A stretch of 64,000 bases of DNA. It comes from GCA-2687515 sp002687515. Its GTDB lineage: Bacteria; Pseudomonadota; Alphaproteobacteria; Rhodospirillales; UBA2165. The translations under genes were made by a program, and so were the position numbers. This document shows positions 43,806-52,266 of the stretch, in pieces (position 1 is the first letter of the stretch; every line of letters starts with the position of its first letter). The stretch is taken from contig JASLNU010000113.1 in the NCBI GenBank assembly GCA_030745835.1, positions 1 to 64,000 of the forward strand, given 5' to 3'. The notes beneath the pieces were generated by a model. The model had not been told where the DNA came from, searched no databases, and saw only the letters and a list, made by a program, of their open reading frames with translations.

Positions 43806-44810
43806 GTGATCGATGCCGCCGTTGTCGGGCTCGGCTGGTGGGGCCGCTATATCGTCGAAAGGTTTTCGGGCGAGCGTGAAAGCCAGCACCTGCGTTTCCG
43901 CCGCGCCGTCGATATCGATCCGGGCTCGGCACGGGATTTCGCCGAAGACCACGGCCTGGCCTTGAGCGCCGCCCTCGGTGACGCTCTGGCCGACGAGGCC
44001 ATCGGCGCCGTTGCCATCGCCACCCCCAACAGCCTGCACCAAGAGCAGATCACCGCCGCGGCGGGCGCCGGCAAGCACGTCTTTTGCGAAAAGCCGCTGG
44101 GCTTGACCCGCGCCGCCGCCGAGGCCGCCGTGAATGCCTGTAATGAAGCCGGTGTCGTCCTCGGCATCGGCCACGAGCGCCGCTTCGAGCCGGCCATCGC
44201 CGAGGCCAAGCGCATGCTGGATACCGGCCAGATCGGCACCGTCATGCATTTGGAAATGAGCTTCAGTCACGACAAACTGGTGGACCTGCCCGCCGATAAT
44301 TGGCGCGCCTCGGCGATCGAGGCGCCGGCCGCCAGCCTGACCGCCACCGGCGTCCACCTGACCGACACCTTCCTGCACATGCTGGGCGGCATCGAAACGG
44401 TATATGCGCTCACCGGCAACTGGGCGGCGAACTTTCAATCGGGCGATCTGTTGTCGGTGCAGCTTCGCTTTGAAAGCGGCGCCACCGGCTACATCAATTC
44501 CATGCTCTCGACGCCCCTTTACAGTTGCTTCCGCGCCTTCGGCACGCAGGGCTGGATCGAAGTGCGCGATACCGCCCATCCGAGCGAGCCGGGCCTATCG
44601 GTCATGTCTTTTTGCCGGGCCGAGGGCGAGATCGAAAGCCGTGAGTTCCAGCCCATCGACAGCGTGCGCGCCAATATCGAAGCCTTCGCCATCGCCGCCG
44701 GCGGCGGCGCGCCCTATCCTTTCAGCGATGCCGAACTGATCGGCAATATTGCCGTCTTCGAAGCCATTTGCCGGTCGGTGGCAACGGGCGCGCCGGAGCC
44801 CGTGGGCTGA
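43806..44810 (+). CDS. Gfo/Idh/MocA-family oxidoreductase
   Basis: A 334-aa NAD(P)-dependent dehydrogenase of the glucose-fructose oxidoreductase/inositol dehydrogenase family. The Rossmann motif is VVGLGWWGR and the family signature CEKPLGLTR has the catalytic-region Lys. A C-terminal beta-sheet domain includes the TGVHLTDTFLH segment. The start is GTG 43806 with GGGAGG six bases upstream. The sugar or cyclitol substrate is unknown. Confidence 0.9.
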   Translation: MIDAAVVGLGWWGRYIVERFSGERESQHLRFRRAVDIDPGSARDFAEDHGLALSAALGDALADEAIGAVAIATPNSLHQEQITAAAGAGKHVFCEKPLGLTRAAAEAAVNACNEAGVVLGIGHERRFEPAIAEAKRMLDTGQIGTVMHLEMSFSHDKLVDLPADNWRASAIEAPAASLTATGVHLTDTFLHMLGGIETVYALTGNWAANFQSGDLLSVQLRFESGATGYINSMLSTPLYSCFRAFGTQGWIEVRDTAHPSEPGLSVMSFCRAEGEIESREFQPIDSVRANIEAFAIAAGGGAPYPFSDAELIGNIAVFEAICRSVATGAPEPVG

Positions 44811-45001
44811 CCGGATTTAGCCCGAAAATCCCCCGCATACTTCGCGGTAACCGGGGTACCTATCAGTCTCCCCAATGCCGCTTGCTTCGGCCAATCGATT
44901 AATTTATGGATAGTCTTCTATAAGAGCCGGGCGGCCGATTTCGGCGAATGCGGAAGTTCGGTGGCCCCGGGTGGAAAGCGTGCAAGTTAGGAGGAATATC
45001 C

Positions 45002-46255
45002 ATGTCGTCAGGCACAGCAAATTTCGGTATTACCGGCGTCGATTGGCAGCAGCGCATCAATTGGGACCGTCTTCGCAATTATCGGATCGAACGCGCCCGC
45101 GAGCGCATGAAGACTGCCGGCCTCGGCGCCATGCTTCTGATGTATGACGAAAACGTCCGCTACGTCACCAGCACCCTGACCCCGGGCTGGAATCGCCTGA
45201 AGCCCGGCCTCCGCTACGCCATGCTCTGCGGTGACGGCGCGCCGATCCTGTTCGAACAGGGCGATATCGGCACCCAGATCGCCCGTCACGCGCCCTGGAT
45301 TCCGGAAGAAAACATCCGTTACTCCTATGCCTGGATCAAGGGCGCGGCCGGTCCCGCGTCGAGCCAGCAAGTGAAGAAATTTGTCGACGCCGCCAAGTAC
45401 GAAATGAAACGCCATGGCGTCGAGGGCGAAAAACTGGGCGTCGATTTCATCGACATCAACATGCTGAAAGCGTTCGAGGAAGAAGGCATCACCTGGGCCG
45501 ACGGCATGAGCCCGATGATGGAAGCCCGCGCCGTCAAGAACGAGGACGAGCACGAATGCATGCGCATCGTCGGCGCCATCGGCGACGCGGCGCACTGGGA
45601 GACCATGAAGTTCCTGGAGCCGGGCATCACCGAAAACCAGGTCACCGCCCACATCATGCAGTTCCTTTACAACATTCCGGGCATGGAGGACGTCGAAGAC
45701 GTGATCGTCTCGTCGGGCCCCAACACCTGGCCCAACTGGCGCAACTTCTCCGACCGCATCATCCAGCCCGGCGATATCGTCTTTATGGACCTCGCGGCGC
45801 TCACCTGGAACGGCTACAAGTCGTGTTATTACCGCACCTATTGCGTCGGCGCCGAACCGACCCAGGAGCAGAAGGATTACTATGCCAAGGCCCTGGAATG
45901 GCTGCAGGCCTCCATCGACGCGGTGAAGGTTGGTGCCACCACCAAGGACATCGCCGAAAAATGGCCGTCGGCGAAGGAAGCCTGGGGGTATGATGAAGAA
46001 GACCAGGCGGCGGCCAACTTGTGGGGCCACGGCCTCGGCCTCGCCCAGTACGACCCGCCGGTGATCTCGCGCATCTGGTCCCTCGACCACCCGATCGAGA
46101 TTCAGGAAGGCATGGTGTTCGCCCTCGAAACCCAGCACGGCAAGCCGCTGGAATGGGGCGTCCGCATCGAGGAAATGGTCATCGTCCACAAGGACGAGAC
46201 CGAGCTAATCACCCATTTCCCGATCGACCGCATCATGCCGGTGAAAGTGATTTAA
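45002..46255 (+). CDS. M24-family peptidase-fold protein with an altered metal site
   Basis: A 417-aa pita-bread-fold protein related to Xaa-Pro aminopeptidases, creatinase and the DMSP lyase DddP. ATG 45002 has AGGAGG just upstream; the longer frame from 44948 is leader sequence. The first metal Asp is in FMDLAAL, His in WGHGLGL, and two Glu in FALETQHG and RIEEMVI. The second Asp of the usual D...D pair is replaced, reading GYKSCYYRTY. The metal site is therefore not canonical and a non-peptidase role is possible. It is followed 24 bp later by the PEP-synthase-like gene. Confidence 0.85.
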   Translation: MSSGTANFGITGVDWQQRINWDRLRNYRIERARERMKTAGLGAMLLMYDENVRYVTSTLTPGWNRLKPGLRYAMLCGDGAPILFEQGDIGTQIARHAPWIPEENIRYSYAWIKGAAGPASSQQVKKFVDAAKYEMKRHGVEGEKLGVDFIDINMLKAFEEEGITWADGMSPMMEARAVKNEDEHECMRIVGAIGDAAHWETMKFLEPGITENQVTAHIMQFLYNIPGMEDVEDVIVSSGPNTWPNWRNFSDRIIQPGDIVFMDLAALTWNGYKSCYYRTYCVGAEPTQEQKDYYAKALEWLQASIDAVKVGATTKDIAEKWPSAKEAWGYDEEDQAAANLWGHGLGLAQYDPPVISRIWSLDHPIEIQEGMVFALETQHGKPLEWGVRIEEMVIVHKDETELITHFPIDRIMPVKVI

Positions 46256-46279
46256 TTAGGGATATCCGGGAAAGACATC

Positions 46280-47569
46280 TTGGCTCAACTCGTCGTTGCC
46301 CTGTCGTCGCCGGACGCGGCCGACGCCGACCTGTTCGGTCCGAAAGCCGCCAATCAGGCGGCGCTCGGCCAGGCCGGCTTGCCCATACCCGACGGTTTTT
46401 GCCTGAGCGCCGAAGCCTACCGGGTGCAGTTGCGAGCCCACGGCCTGGAAAAGAGCATCGCCAAACTGCCGTCCGCGGATATGCGCGAAGCGCGCCTGCT
46501 CGCCAACGAAATCAGGATCGGGCTTTTCGATAATCCGATTGTACCGGAAATCCTCGAACCCCTGCTTGAGGCCCGCCGCGGCCTGTTGCAGCGCAGCGAT
46601 GCGCCCTTGGTGGTGCGCTCGTCGGCGCTGGTCGAAGACCGCGAAGGATCGAGTTTTGCCGGCCAGTTCGAAAGTTTCCTGGGGCTGGGCAGCGAAGACG
46701 AGTTTCTCACCGCCGTCCGTGCCTGTTGGGCGGCCCTATGGTCGGTGCGGGCGCTGCGCTATATGGGCGGACACGAAATCGATCCCTCGGATACGGCGAT
46801 GGCGCTGCTGATCCAGCCTCTTATCGAAGCCGTTAGTTCCGGCGGCGGGCTCAGCCAGACAGCGGACGGCGGCATGATCCTGAGCGCCACCTGGGGGCTC
46901 GGCGAAGCCATCGCGCAAGGCGAAGTTGTGCCCGACCGCTATGAATTGGACGCCGGCGGCGCCATCCTGCATGTCGATGCCGGGCGCAAGACGCACAAGG
47001 TCGGCTGCCATCTGCACGATGCGGAGCACCGGTCGGCGGTGGTGGCCAAGGATCTGGTGGACCAGCCGTGCCTTGCAAACGATCAAGTCATCGAATTGGC
47101 CGGCCATTTGAAAAAAGCCGAAGCCATGATCGGCATGGCGGCGGAAATCGAATGGGCGCGCGACGCGGGCGGTTTCAAAATGCTCCAGGTGCGTCCCCTG
47201 CAAATGGAAAAATCGGTCGTGCCCGATGAAATATGGCTCCGCCATCCCGGCCTCAAGGGCCATCCCGCCGGCATCGGCTGGGCGTCGGGCAAGGCCTGCG
47301 TCATAAATTGCGAATGCGAACTGGCCCGCGTCGCGCCCGGCGATGTGCTGGTAACGCAAGTGGCGGGACCGACCCTGAGCCAGATCCTGCCGATGGTTTC
47401 CGGCGTCGTCGCCGAACTCGGCGGCTCAACCTCGCACCTGGCCTCATTGGCCCGCGAGCGCGGCATCCCGATGGTCCTCGGCGTCCAGGACGCCACATCC
47501 AGCATCCCCGACGGCAGCCAGGTCGCCGTCGACGGGGTGGCCGGCATCGTCAGGTGGATCGAGGGTTAG
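46280..47569 (+). CDS. PEP synthase-like protein lacking the PEP/pyruvate barrel
   Basis: A 429-aa protein with an N-terminal PPDK/PEP-synthase ATP-grasp domain (FGPKAANQAALGQAGL, VVRSSALVEDREGSSFAGQ, QVRPLQ) joined to a swivelling phosphohistidine domain (GGSTSHLASLARERGIPMVLG with the His). The C-terminal substrate barrel of PpdK or PpsA is absent. Rifampin phosphotransferases have the same two domain types, but with an additional domain. It may phosphorylate a small molecule with the His as carrier. The start is TTG 46280 after GGGAAAG. It may be coupled with the M24 gene. Confidence 0.82.
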   Translation: MAQLVVALSSPDAADADLFGPKAANQAALGQAGLPIPDGFCLSAEAYRVQLRAHGLEKSIAKLPSADMREARLLANEIRIGLFDNPIVPEILEPLLEARRGLLQRSDAPLVVRSSALVEDREGSSFAGQFESFLGLGSEDEFLTAVRACWAALWSVRALRYMGGHEIDPSDTAMALLIQPLIEAVSSGGGLSQTADGGMILSATWGLGEAIAQGEVVPDRYELDAGGAILHVDAGRKTHKVGCHLHDAEHRSAVVAKDLVDQPCLANDQVIELAGHLKKAEAMIGMAAEIEWARDAGGFKMLQVRPLQMEKSVVPDEIWLRHPGLKGHPAGIGWASGKACVINCECELARVAPGDVLVTQVAGPTLSQILPMVSGVVAELGGSTSHLASLARERGIPMVLGVQDATSSIPDGSQVAVDGVAGIVRWIEG

Positions 47570-47570
47570 C

Positions 47571-48104
47571 TCACCCCGCCGCCTGCAACCCAATCGCCCT
47601 TGTGAATACCTGCATGCCGTAGTGGAAGGCGATGAAGCCGCCGAGTTCCATGATCTCGGCTTCCGAATAATGGGTCTTGCCTTCGTCGTAGAAGGCTTTG
47701 TCCAGTTTCTTGGGTTCGGTGTACATGAGCCTGGCGTAGGAAAGCGCCCATTTTTCGGCCGCATTGAATCGGTCGTCATTTTCGAAATCGTCCGAGCCGG
47801 CGTCGATCACCTCCTCGGTAAGCCCGGCTTCGGCGGCTTGTTTGGAACGCTGGTTTTCGAAATAGGGGTCTTCGGCCTGGCGCGCCAATTGAATGCGGAT
47901 GATTTCCTTTAATTTATGATCCACATTGCCGTCCGCGTGGCTGTGGGTGAGGGCATCGAACAGGGCCTCGGCGTAGTTCGGCACCTGGCCCACCAGGCGG
48001 ATGAAGTTTTCGTCGACGCCGCCCAGTTCCTCGGCCCGCGCGCGCATCTTATCGAACTTGTCGCTATCCGGCTGGCCCAAGGGGAGGAGGTTCACATAAG
48101 CCAT
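47571..48104 (-). CDS. Carboxymuconolactone decarboxylase-family protein (no CxxC)
   Basis: A 177-aa CMD/AhpD-fold protein. The shared core VDHKLKEIIRIQLAR is followed by AEDPYFENQRS, so both redox positions of the family CxxC are replaced (Asp and Phe). It aligns without gaps to the neighbouring gene at 48114-48764, which has CNY-UGA there. It is therefore probably not a peroxidase. AGGAGG precedes ATG 48104. It is 9 bases downstream of the other CMD gene, in one operon, and converges with the PEP-synthase-like gene. Confidence 0.88.
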   Translation of the reverse strand: MAYVNLLPLGQPDSDKFDKMRARAEELGGVDENFIRLVGQVPNYAEALFDALTHSHADGNVDHKLKEIIRIQLARQAEDPYFENQRSKQAAEAGLTEEVIDAGSDDFENDDRFNAAEKWALSYARLMYTEPKKLDKAFYDEGKTHYSEAEIMELGGFIAFHYGMQVFTRAIGLQAAG

Positions 48105-48113
48105 TGCCGCCTC

Positions 48114-48764
48114 CTATTCCGCTGCTTCATCGGGCGTGGTGGCCCGCTGCGTGGGGCCGTTCAGATGCGAAGTCGGCGTGTCGCCATAGATGCGCCGCGA
48201 TTCGTCTTGGCTGACCAGCCGCCCGTCGGGGGTGAACATCGGGTAGAAATCGAGGCTGCCGAAAAATGTGTGGTAGCCGATATTGAAGCCGATATAGGCG
48301 CCGAGCTCGATAATCTCGGCTTCCGAATAGTGTTCGCCGAGCGCGTCATAGATTTCCGGGCCGATCTTGTCCGGCGCGTTGGCCATCATGTCGGAATAGC
48401 GCAAGGCCACCCGCTCGGCATCGCTGAGCTTGCCGCTGGTCTCAAAATTATCGATACCTTCGTCGATGATGTCTTCCGTCAAACCCTGCTGCTTCGCCGA
48501 AGCAGACCGGACATTGCCTCAATAATTACAATCGGCCATGCGCGACAGTTGGACGCGGATGATCTCTTTCAGCTTGTGATCGACGGCGCCGGTGGAAAAC
48601 ACCGTGCCCCAGGCGATATACATGGATTTCGACAGCTCCGGATTGTGACCCATCATGGCGTGGAAGGCCGGGTCCGGCGCCCGGTGCCTGAGGCATTTCT
48701 TGATGAACGGCTTCAACGGCCCCTTTTGCAGCTCGTCCACATTGAGCATGGTGATATTCGGCAT
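48114..48764 (-). CDS. AhpD/CMD-family protein with in-frame TGA, candidate selenoprotein (CxxU)
   Basis: Reading through one TGA (48519-48521) gives a 216-aa carboxymuconolactone-decarboxylase-family protein that aligns along its length with its operon neighbour. TGA is codon 82 and reads ADCNY-UGA-GNVRS, exactly the second Cys of the family CxxC redox motif. A perfect 7-bp hairpin with a GGC loop follows 13 bases after the TGA, as expected for a bacterial SECIS. CxxU AhpD-like selenoproteins are known from marine metagenomes. ATG 48764 with AGGGA upstream is the start; a TTG at 48770 is possible. The alternative is a Cys-to-stop mutation that has made a pseudogene. Confidence 0.72.
48489..48505 (-). 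promoter_or_regulatory. SECIS-like hairpin downstream of the in-frame TGA
   Basis: On the minus strand CUGCUUC-GGC-GAAGCAG forms a perfect 7-bp stem with a three-base loop starting in GG. The stem begins 13 bases and the loop 20 bases after the UGA, within the spacing and loop rules described for bacterial SECIS elements. Confidence 0.6.
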
Positions 48765-49253
48765 GGCCAATCCCTTTGTCAGTTGTGGTCCTTTTCCGTT
48801 TCAGGCGCGGTGGATACATGAATAACGCCCGGCATGGCGGTTTAATCCGTGATCGGCATCGATCATGCCGGATTTCCTAGGGCACCATCAAGGCCCGTGG
48901 GCCCGCGGCCGGTGCCCGTGCGGCTGCATCGATCCTTGTAATTTCGGCGCCCGGCTGGTCACATGCGCCTCGGAGGGGCTTCAATGGCATCGACGGGGTC
49001 TAGTGGCCTGTGTCATCTAATTTGCATCCCTACGACGGTGTTGCAAGGTTTCCGGCGAGGAGCGCGCCGCGCCGTGGTGCCAATCCACCACAAGGGGTGC
49101 GCGACGATGTTCGGGAGCCTTGCAACGCCGCCCTCTGGGTCGCTTTTCCCGTTCCCTCGGGGTGTCGAAAGGGCTTGCCGATGGGCACCGCATCGCCGGC
49201 GCCCTTTCTCCTACCGAGGAAACGGGAAAAACGATCGTAGGGGTGCAAATTAG
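48765..49253. other. Intergenic region with a MITE in its right part
   Basis: No gene is seen. About 236 bp (48765-49000) hold the upstream region of the minus-strand CMD operon, including GC-rich palindromic stretches near 48890-48950. The remainder is the MITE-like element described separately. Short open frames here lie inside the element on both strands and are not convincing genes. Confidence 0.6.
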
Positions 49254-49269
49254 ATGACACAGGCCACTA
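49001..49269. mobile_element. MITE-like element with 35-bp terminal inverted repeats
   Basis: Left end 49001-49035 and right end 49235-49269 are inverted repeats matching at 34 of 35 positions. Both ends carry TA outermost, consistent with a TA target duplication as in IS630/mariner-type elements. The 200-bp interior holds no transposase. The right repeat contains the ATG (49254) used by the EamA gene, so the insertion has replaced or supplied its 5' end. Confidence 0.75.
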
Positions 49270-50153
49270 AGTCTGGACAAGGTTTCGGCATCGCCGTGGC
49301 GCTTGGCGCGGCGGTCTGTTTCGGCCTTGCCAACACGATCGCCGGCGTCGCCTATGCCGGCGGCAGCGACCCGACATCGGTCTCCGGCAGCCGCTTCGTT
49401 TTGCCCATCCTTATTCTCGCCGCCTTCGCCTATTTGCGCAAAATCCCTCTCGCCCTGCCCCGGCGCGAGGCTGCCTGGGCCCTGGCCCTTGGGGTGATCA
49501 CGGCGCTCTACACCCTTGCCCTCCTGAGCGCCATTAACCTTTTGCCGGTGGGAATCGCAATCCTGGTTTTTTACCTGTTTCCCATTTTGACCGCCTTTAT
49601 CGCCGCCATCATGGGTTGGGTACCGCTTGGGCTTCGGACGGCGGGCGCGGCGGTGGTTGCGCTGGCCGGCCTTACCTTCGCCCTCGGCGTGCGTATCGAG
49701 GACTATGATCCCTGGGGAATTTCGCTTTCGGCGTTGGGGGCGCTGGGTCTGGCCATTGTCTCGGCGGTCAGCGGCCGGGTCATCGCCAACTCGGATCCCA
49801 TGCGCGCCACATTCTATATGGCGGTGGGCGCGCTAATTCCACTTTTATTCGTTGTCTTCGCCGCCGGCGGCTTCAATCGGCCCGAATCCCAAACCGGATG
49901 GCTCGGCCTCGTCTTCACCAACATATTCTATGCCTTTGCGATGATCGGTTATTTCGTCGCCATCGGCCGCGTCGGCGCGCCGATGACCACCACCCTGTCG
50001 AACCTGGAGCCGCTGGTCGCCATCACCGCCGCCTTCCTTTTGCTCGGCCAATCTCTGGCGCCGCTGCAACTGGCCGGCGCGGCGGTCGTCGTCGGCGCGC
50101 TCATTTTTGCCGCGTACCCGAGGCGGGTGGCGGCAGAAGCGGCGAGCAGTTAA
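49254..50153 (+). CDS. EamA/DMT-family transporter
   Basis: A 299-aa inner-membrane protein with about ten hydrophobic helices and two EamA repeats (VALGAAVCFGLANTIAG and the second half near LSALGALGLAIVSA). The family exports or takes up small metabolites; the substrate is unknown. The first five codons (MTQAT) lie in the right inverted repeat of the MITE, so the native start may have been lost; a GTG at codon 15 is the first start outside it. No good ribosome site precedes ATG 49254. It converges with the DUF411 gene, sharing 4 bases at the stops. Confidence 0.88.
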   Translation: MTQATKSGQGFGIAVALGAAVCFGLANTIAGVAYAGGSDPTSVSGSRFVLPILILAAFAYLRKIPLALPRREAAWALALGVITALYTLALLSAINLLPVGIAILVFYLFPILTAFIAAIMGWVPLGLRTAGAAVVALAGLTFALGVRIEDYDPWGISLSALGALGLAIVSAVSGRVIANSDPMRATFYMAVGALIPLLFVVFAAGGFNRPESQTGWLGLVFTNIFYAFAMIGYFVAIGRVGAPMTTTLSNLEPLVAITAAFLLLGQSLAPLQLAGAAVVVGALIFAAYPRRVAAEAASS

Positions 50154-50695
50154 TAACGGGCGTAGACCTTGGCGCCGCCGATGTCGTCGAAAATCAGAAC
50201 CTCATAGGGTTCCTTGTCGGCGCCTTCCATGCCGGGCGAGCCGCCGGGCATGCCGGGCACCGCCAACCCGCGGGCGGATGGCTTCTCTTTCAAGAGGCGC
50301 TTGATGCTGTCGGCGGGGACATGGCCTTCGATGGTGTAACCTGACACGAACGCCGTGTGGCAGGATTGCAGGCTTTCATGGACGCCTCCCATCCTCTTGA
50401 TAAGATCCAGATGCGCCAGATCCTTGACCTTGACGGCAAAGCCGTTGCGCTTGAGGTGATCCACCCAATCGCCACAGCAGCCGCAGGTCGCGGTCTTGTA
50501 GACCTGGATTTCCGGTGTTTCGCCGGTGATCGCCACCGTCAAACCCCAGGCGCCGCCGGCAAGCAACACGGCCACGATGCCCGCCATGATCCAGGTTCGC
50601 GGCCTCGCATACCAGTGCCTGGGCGGCGCGGCCTCGGCCTCGTTATCAGATTTGGTTCTTTTCTTGCGGCGGGGCCGTTTCCTGGCTTTGGCCAT
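50150..50695 (-). CDS. DUF411 metal-binding protein, membrane anchored
   Basis: A 181-aa protein with a very basic N-tail (KARKRPRRKKRTK), one TM helix (IMAGIVAVLLAGGAWGLTV) and a periplasmic DUF411 domain. The family motif is present as TATCGCCGDWVDHL, with later HTAF and GHVPAD segments containing His. DUF411 proteins are associated with copper or other metal handling. ATG 50695 with GGAGG upstream was preferred to a frame starting at 50749. The substrate metal is not determined. Confidence 0.88.
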   Translation of the reverse strand: MAKARKRPRRKKRTKSDNEAEAAPPRHWYARPRTWIMAGIVAVLLAGGAWGLTVAITGETPEIQVYKTATCGCCGDWVDHLKRNGFAVKVKDLAHLDLIKRMGGVHESLQSCHTAFVSGYTIEGHVPADSIKRLLKEKPSARGLAVPGMPGGSPGMEGADKEPYEVLIFDDIGGAKVYARY

Positions 50696-50813
50696 GCCAT
50701 GACCTCCGGGTCCGCGGCGCAGCGTCCGCCGCTTCCGATCGACGCTCACCCTAGGCCTTTTCGCCGTTTTCGTCGTTGATGCCGGTCAAAACCCCCGATC
50801 ACGCACACGAAAT

Positions 50814-50844
50814 AACCCGGCCGCCTTGCGGGGGCCGGGTTTTT
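50814..50844 (-). terminator. Terminator-like hairpin after the DRE-TIM gene
   Basis: AACCCGGCC (50814-50822) pairs with GGCCGGGTT (50833-50841) and the outer bases extend the palindrome. It lies about 20 bases after the minus-strand metallolyase stop. The T-tract on the minus strand is weak. Confidence 0.6.
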
Positions 50845-50863
50845 CGTGGACGTAGTTTCCGCG

Positions 50864-52093
50864 TCAGTCGGCCAGCGTATCCTCGGTCAATTTGCGGAAC
50901 TCGTCGTCATCCATCAGGCGCTTGTGCACAAGACCCCAATCCTTGACCGCCATCAGTACTTCCATGGCCTGCTCGTCGGTATATCGGATCTGGTACTTGT
51001 CCATATAGTGTTTGACGTTGTCGATGCCGCAACCCTTGCCGATCACGGCGATCGGGTTTTCCTGGCCGACCATGGTCGGGCGGAACGGCACGACGGTGGT
51101 CAAATCCTCTTCGAGCCCGCAATTCAACAGCCAGGTGGCGATGATGCCGCTTTCGATCTTGAAAATATCATCGCCGACGATCGGCCGGTTGCCCAGAATG
51201 GTGGCGCCGGATATTTCGGCCACCATGTCGGCCAGCGGCTTCAGCTTTTCGGTCTTGATGCCGACATCGATGTCGTAAAGGGTCAACAGCGCCATCACCG
51301 TTTCTTCCATCGGCACGTTGCCGGCGCGCTCGCCAAGGCCGAGGACGGTGGACTGGATCACCTCGACGCCTTCGGAAAGGGCGACGATGGTGTTGGCGAC
51401 GCCAAGCCCGAAATCCATGTGGAAGTGGGCTTCCAAGGGCACGTCCGGGAAACGGGATTTCACGGCGCGCACGAAATAGGGCATCGCGTGGATCGAGGTG
51501 ACGCCCATGGTATCGACCAGCGCGAGGCCGTCCATGTGACCTTCATTGCCGACCTTCTCGACCAGGTCGATCACCCATTTCAATTCCGAGCGGGTGAAGT
51601 CGATCGGGAAGAAGACCACCTCGAGGCCCTGGTCATGGGCATATTTGGTGGCTTCGATGGAAAGATCGATGGCCCGCTCCAGCTCCCAGCGATAGCCTTT
51701 TTCGATCAAATGCTGGCTCGCCGGGACTTCCATGATGACGCCGCCGACACCGGCATCGACGGCGCGCTTGACGTCGTCGACCATGCAGCGGGCGAAGGAA
51801 TAAATCTTCGGGCCGAAATCGCGCTTGGCCAGATCCTGAACGACGCGGGCGTCATCGCGGGACACCACCGGCATGCCCGCCTCGATGCGGTGGACGCCGG
51901 CTTCCGCCAGGCCCTCGGCGATGCGGATTTTGTCGTCGTAGTCGAAAGCGAGGCCGGCTTGCTGTTCGCCGTCGCGCAGGGTGACATCATGAATTTGGAT
52001 TTTCTCAGGGAACTTCCAATCCTTGGTCACTTCGGGGGCGAAGTTCCAGGGGCTGGTGTGCCAATTTTCATTAAGCCAGGGTGTGTCGCTCAT
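50864..52093 (-). CDS. DRE-TIM metallolyase (HMG-CoA lyase/isopropylmalate synthase superfamily)
   Basis: A 409-aa TIM-barrel enzyme. The DRE motif is in HDVTLRDGEQQAG, the metal HxH in AHFHMDFGLG, and GLGERAGNVPMEE matches the LeuA-type loop. These enzymes make or break C-C bonds at an acyl-CoA or 2-oxoacid. No C-terminal LeuA regulatory domain is seen. ATG 52093 follows AGGAGG; the ORF continues 18 residues further upstream without family similarity. The substrate is unknown, and the neighbours do not settle it. Confidence 0.88.
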   Translation of the reverse strand: MSDTPWLNENWHTSPWNFAPEVTKDWKFPEKIQIHDVTLRDGEQQAGLAFDYDDKIRIAEGLAEAGVHRIEAGMPVVSRDDARVVQDLAKRDFGPKIYSFARCMVDDVKRAVDAGVGGVIMEVPASQHLIEKGYRWELERAIDLSIEATKYAHDQGLEVVFFPIDFTRSELKWVIDLVEKVGNEGHMDGLALVDTMGVTSIHAMPYFVRAVKSRFPDVPLEAHFHMDFGLGVANTIVALSEGVEVIQSTVLGLGERAGNVPMEETVMALLTLYDIDVGIKTEKLKPLADMVAEISGATILGNRPIVGDDIFKIESGIIATWLLNCGLEEDLTTVVPFRPTMVGQENPIAVIGKGCGIDNVKHYMDKYQIRYTDEQAMEVLMAVKDWGLVHKRLMDDDEFRKLTEDTLAD

Positions 52094-52266
52094 CAATCTT
52101 CCTCCTGAATAATCCGCCTGAAAATCTACTGGGCGGTGAGAGCTCAATACGCTGAAATTTTATTCTTATACCGGGTCCAGATGCGAAGCGGCGCGCACCA
52201 TAGGAGGCGCGGGTGTGACTGTCAACGCGGCCAATTTGATCCCTAAGCAACCAACCGGTAACCCCT

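Noticed and set aside
44811..45001. A riboswitch or tRNA in the leader of the M24 gene
   Set aside because: The 190-bp leader has GC-rich stretches but no cloverleaf or riboswitch core that I can recognise.
48963..49253. Small open frames within the MITE on both strands, as a possible transposase
   Set aside because: They are too short, arise from the inverted repeats, and show no DDE-type motif.
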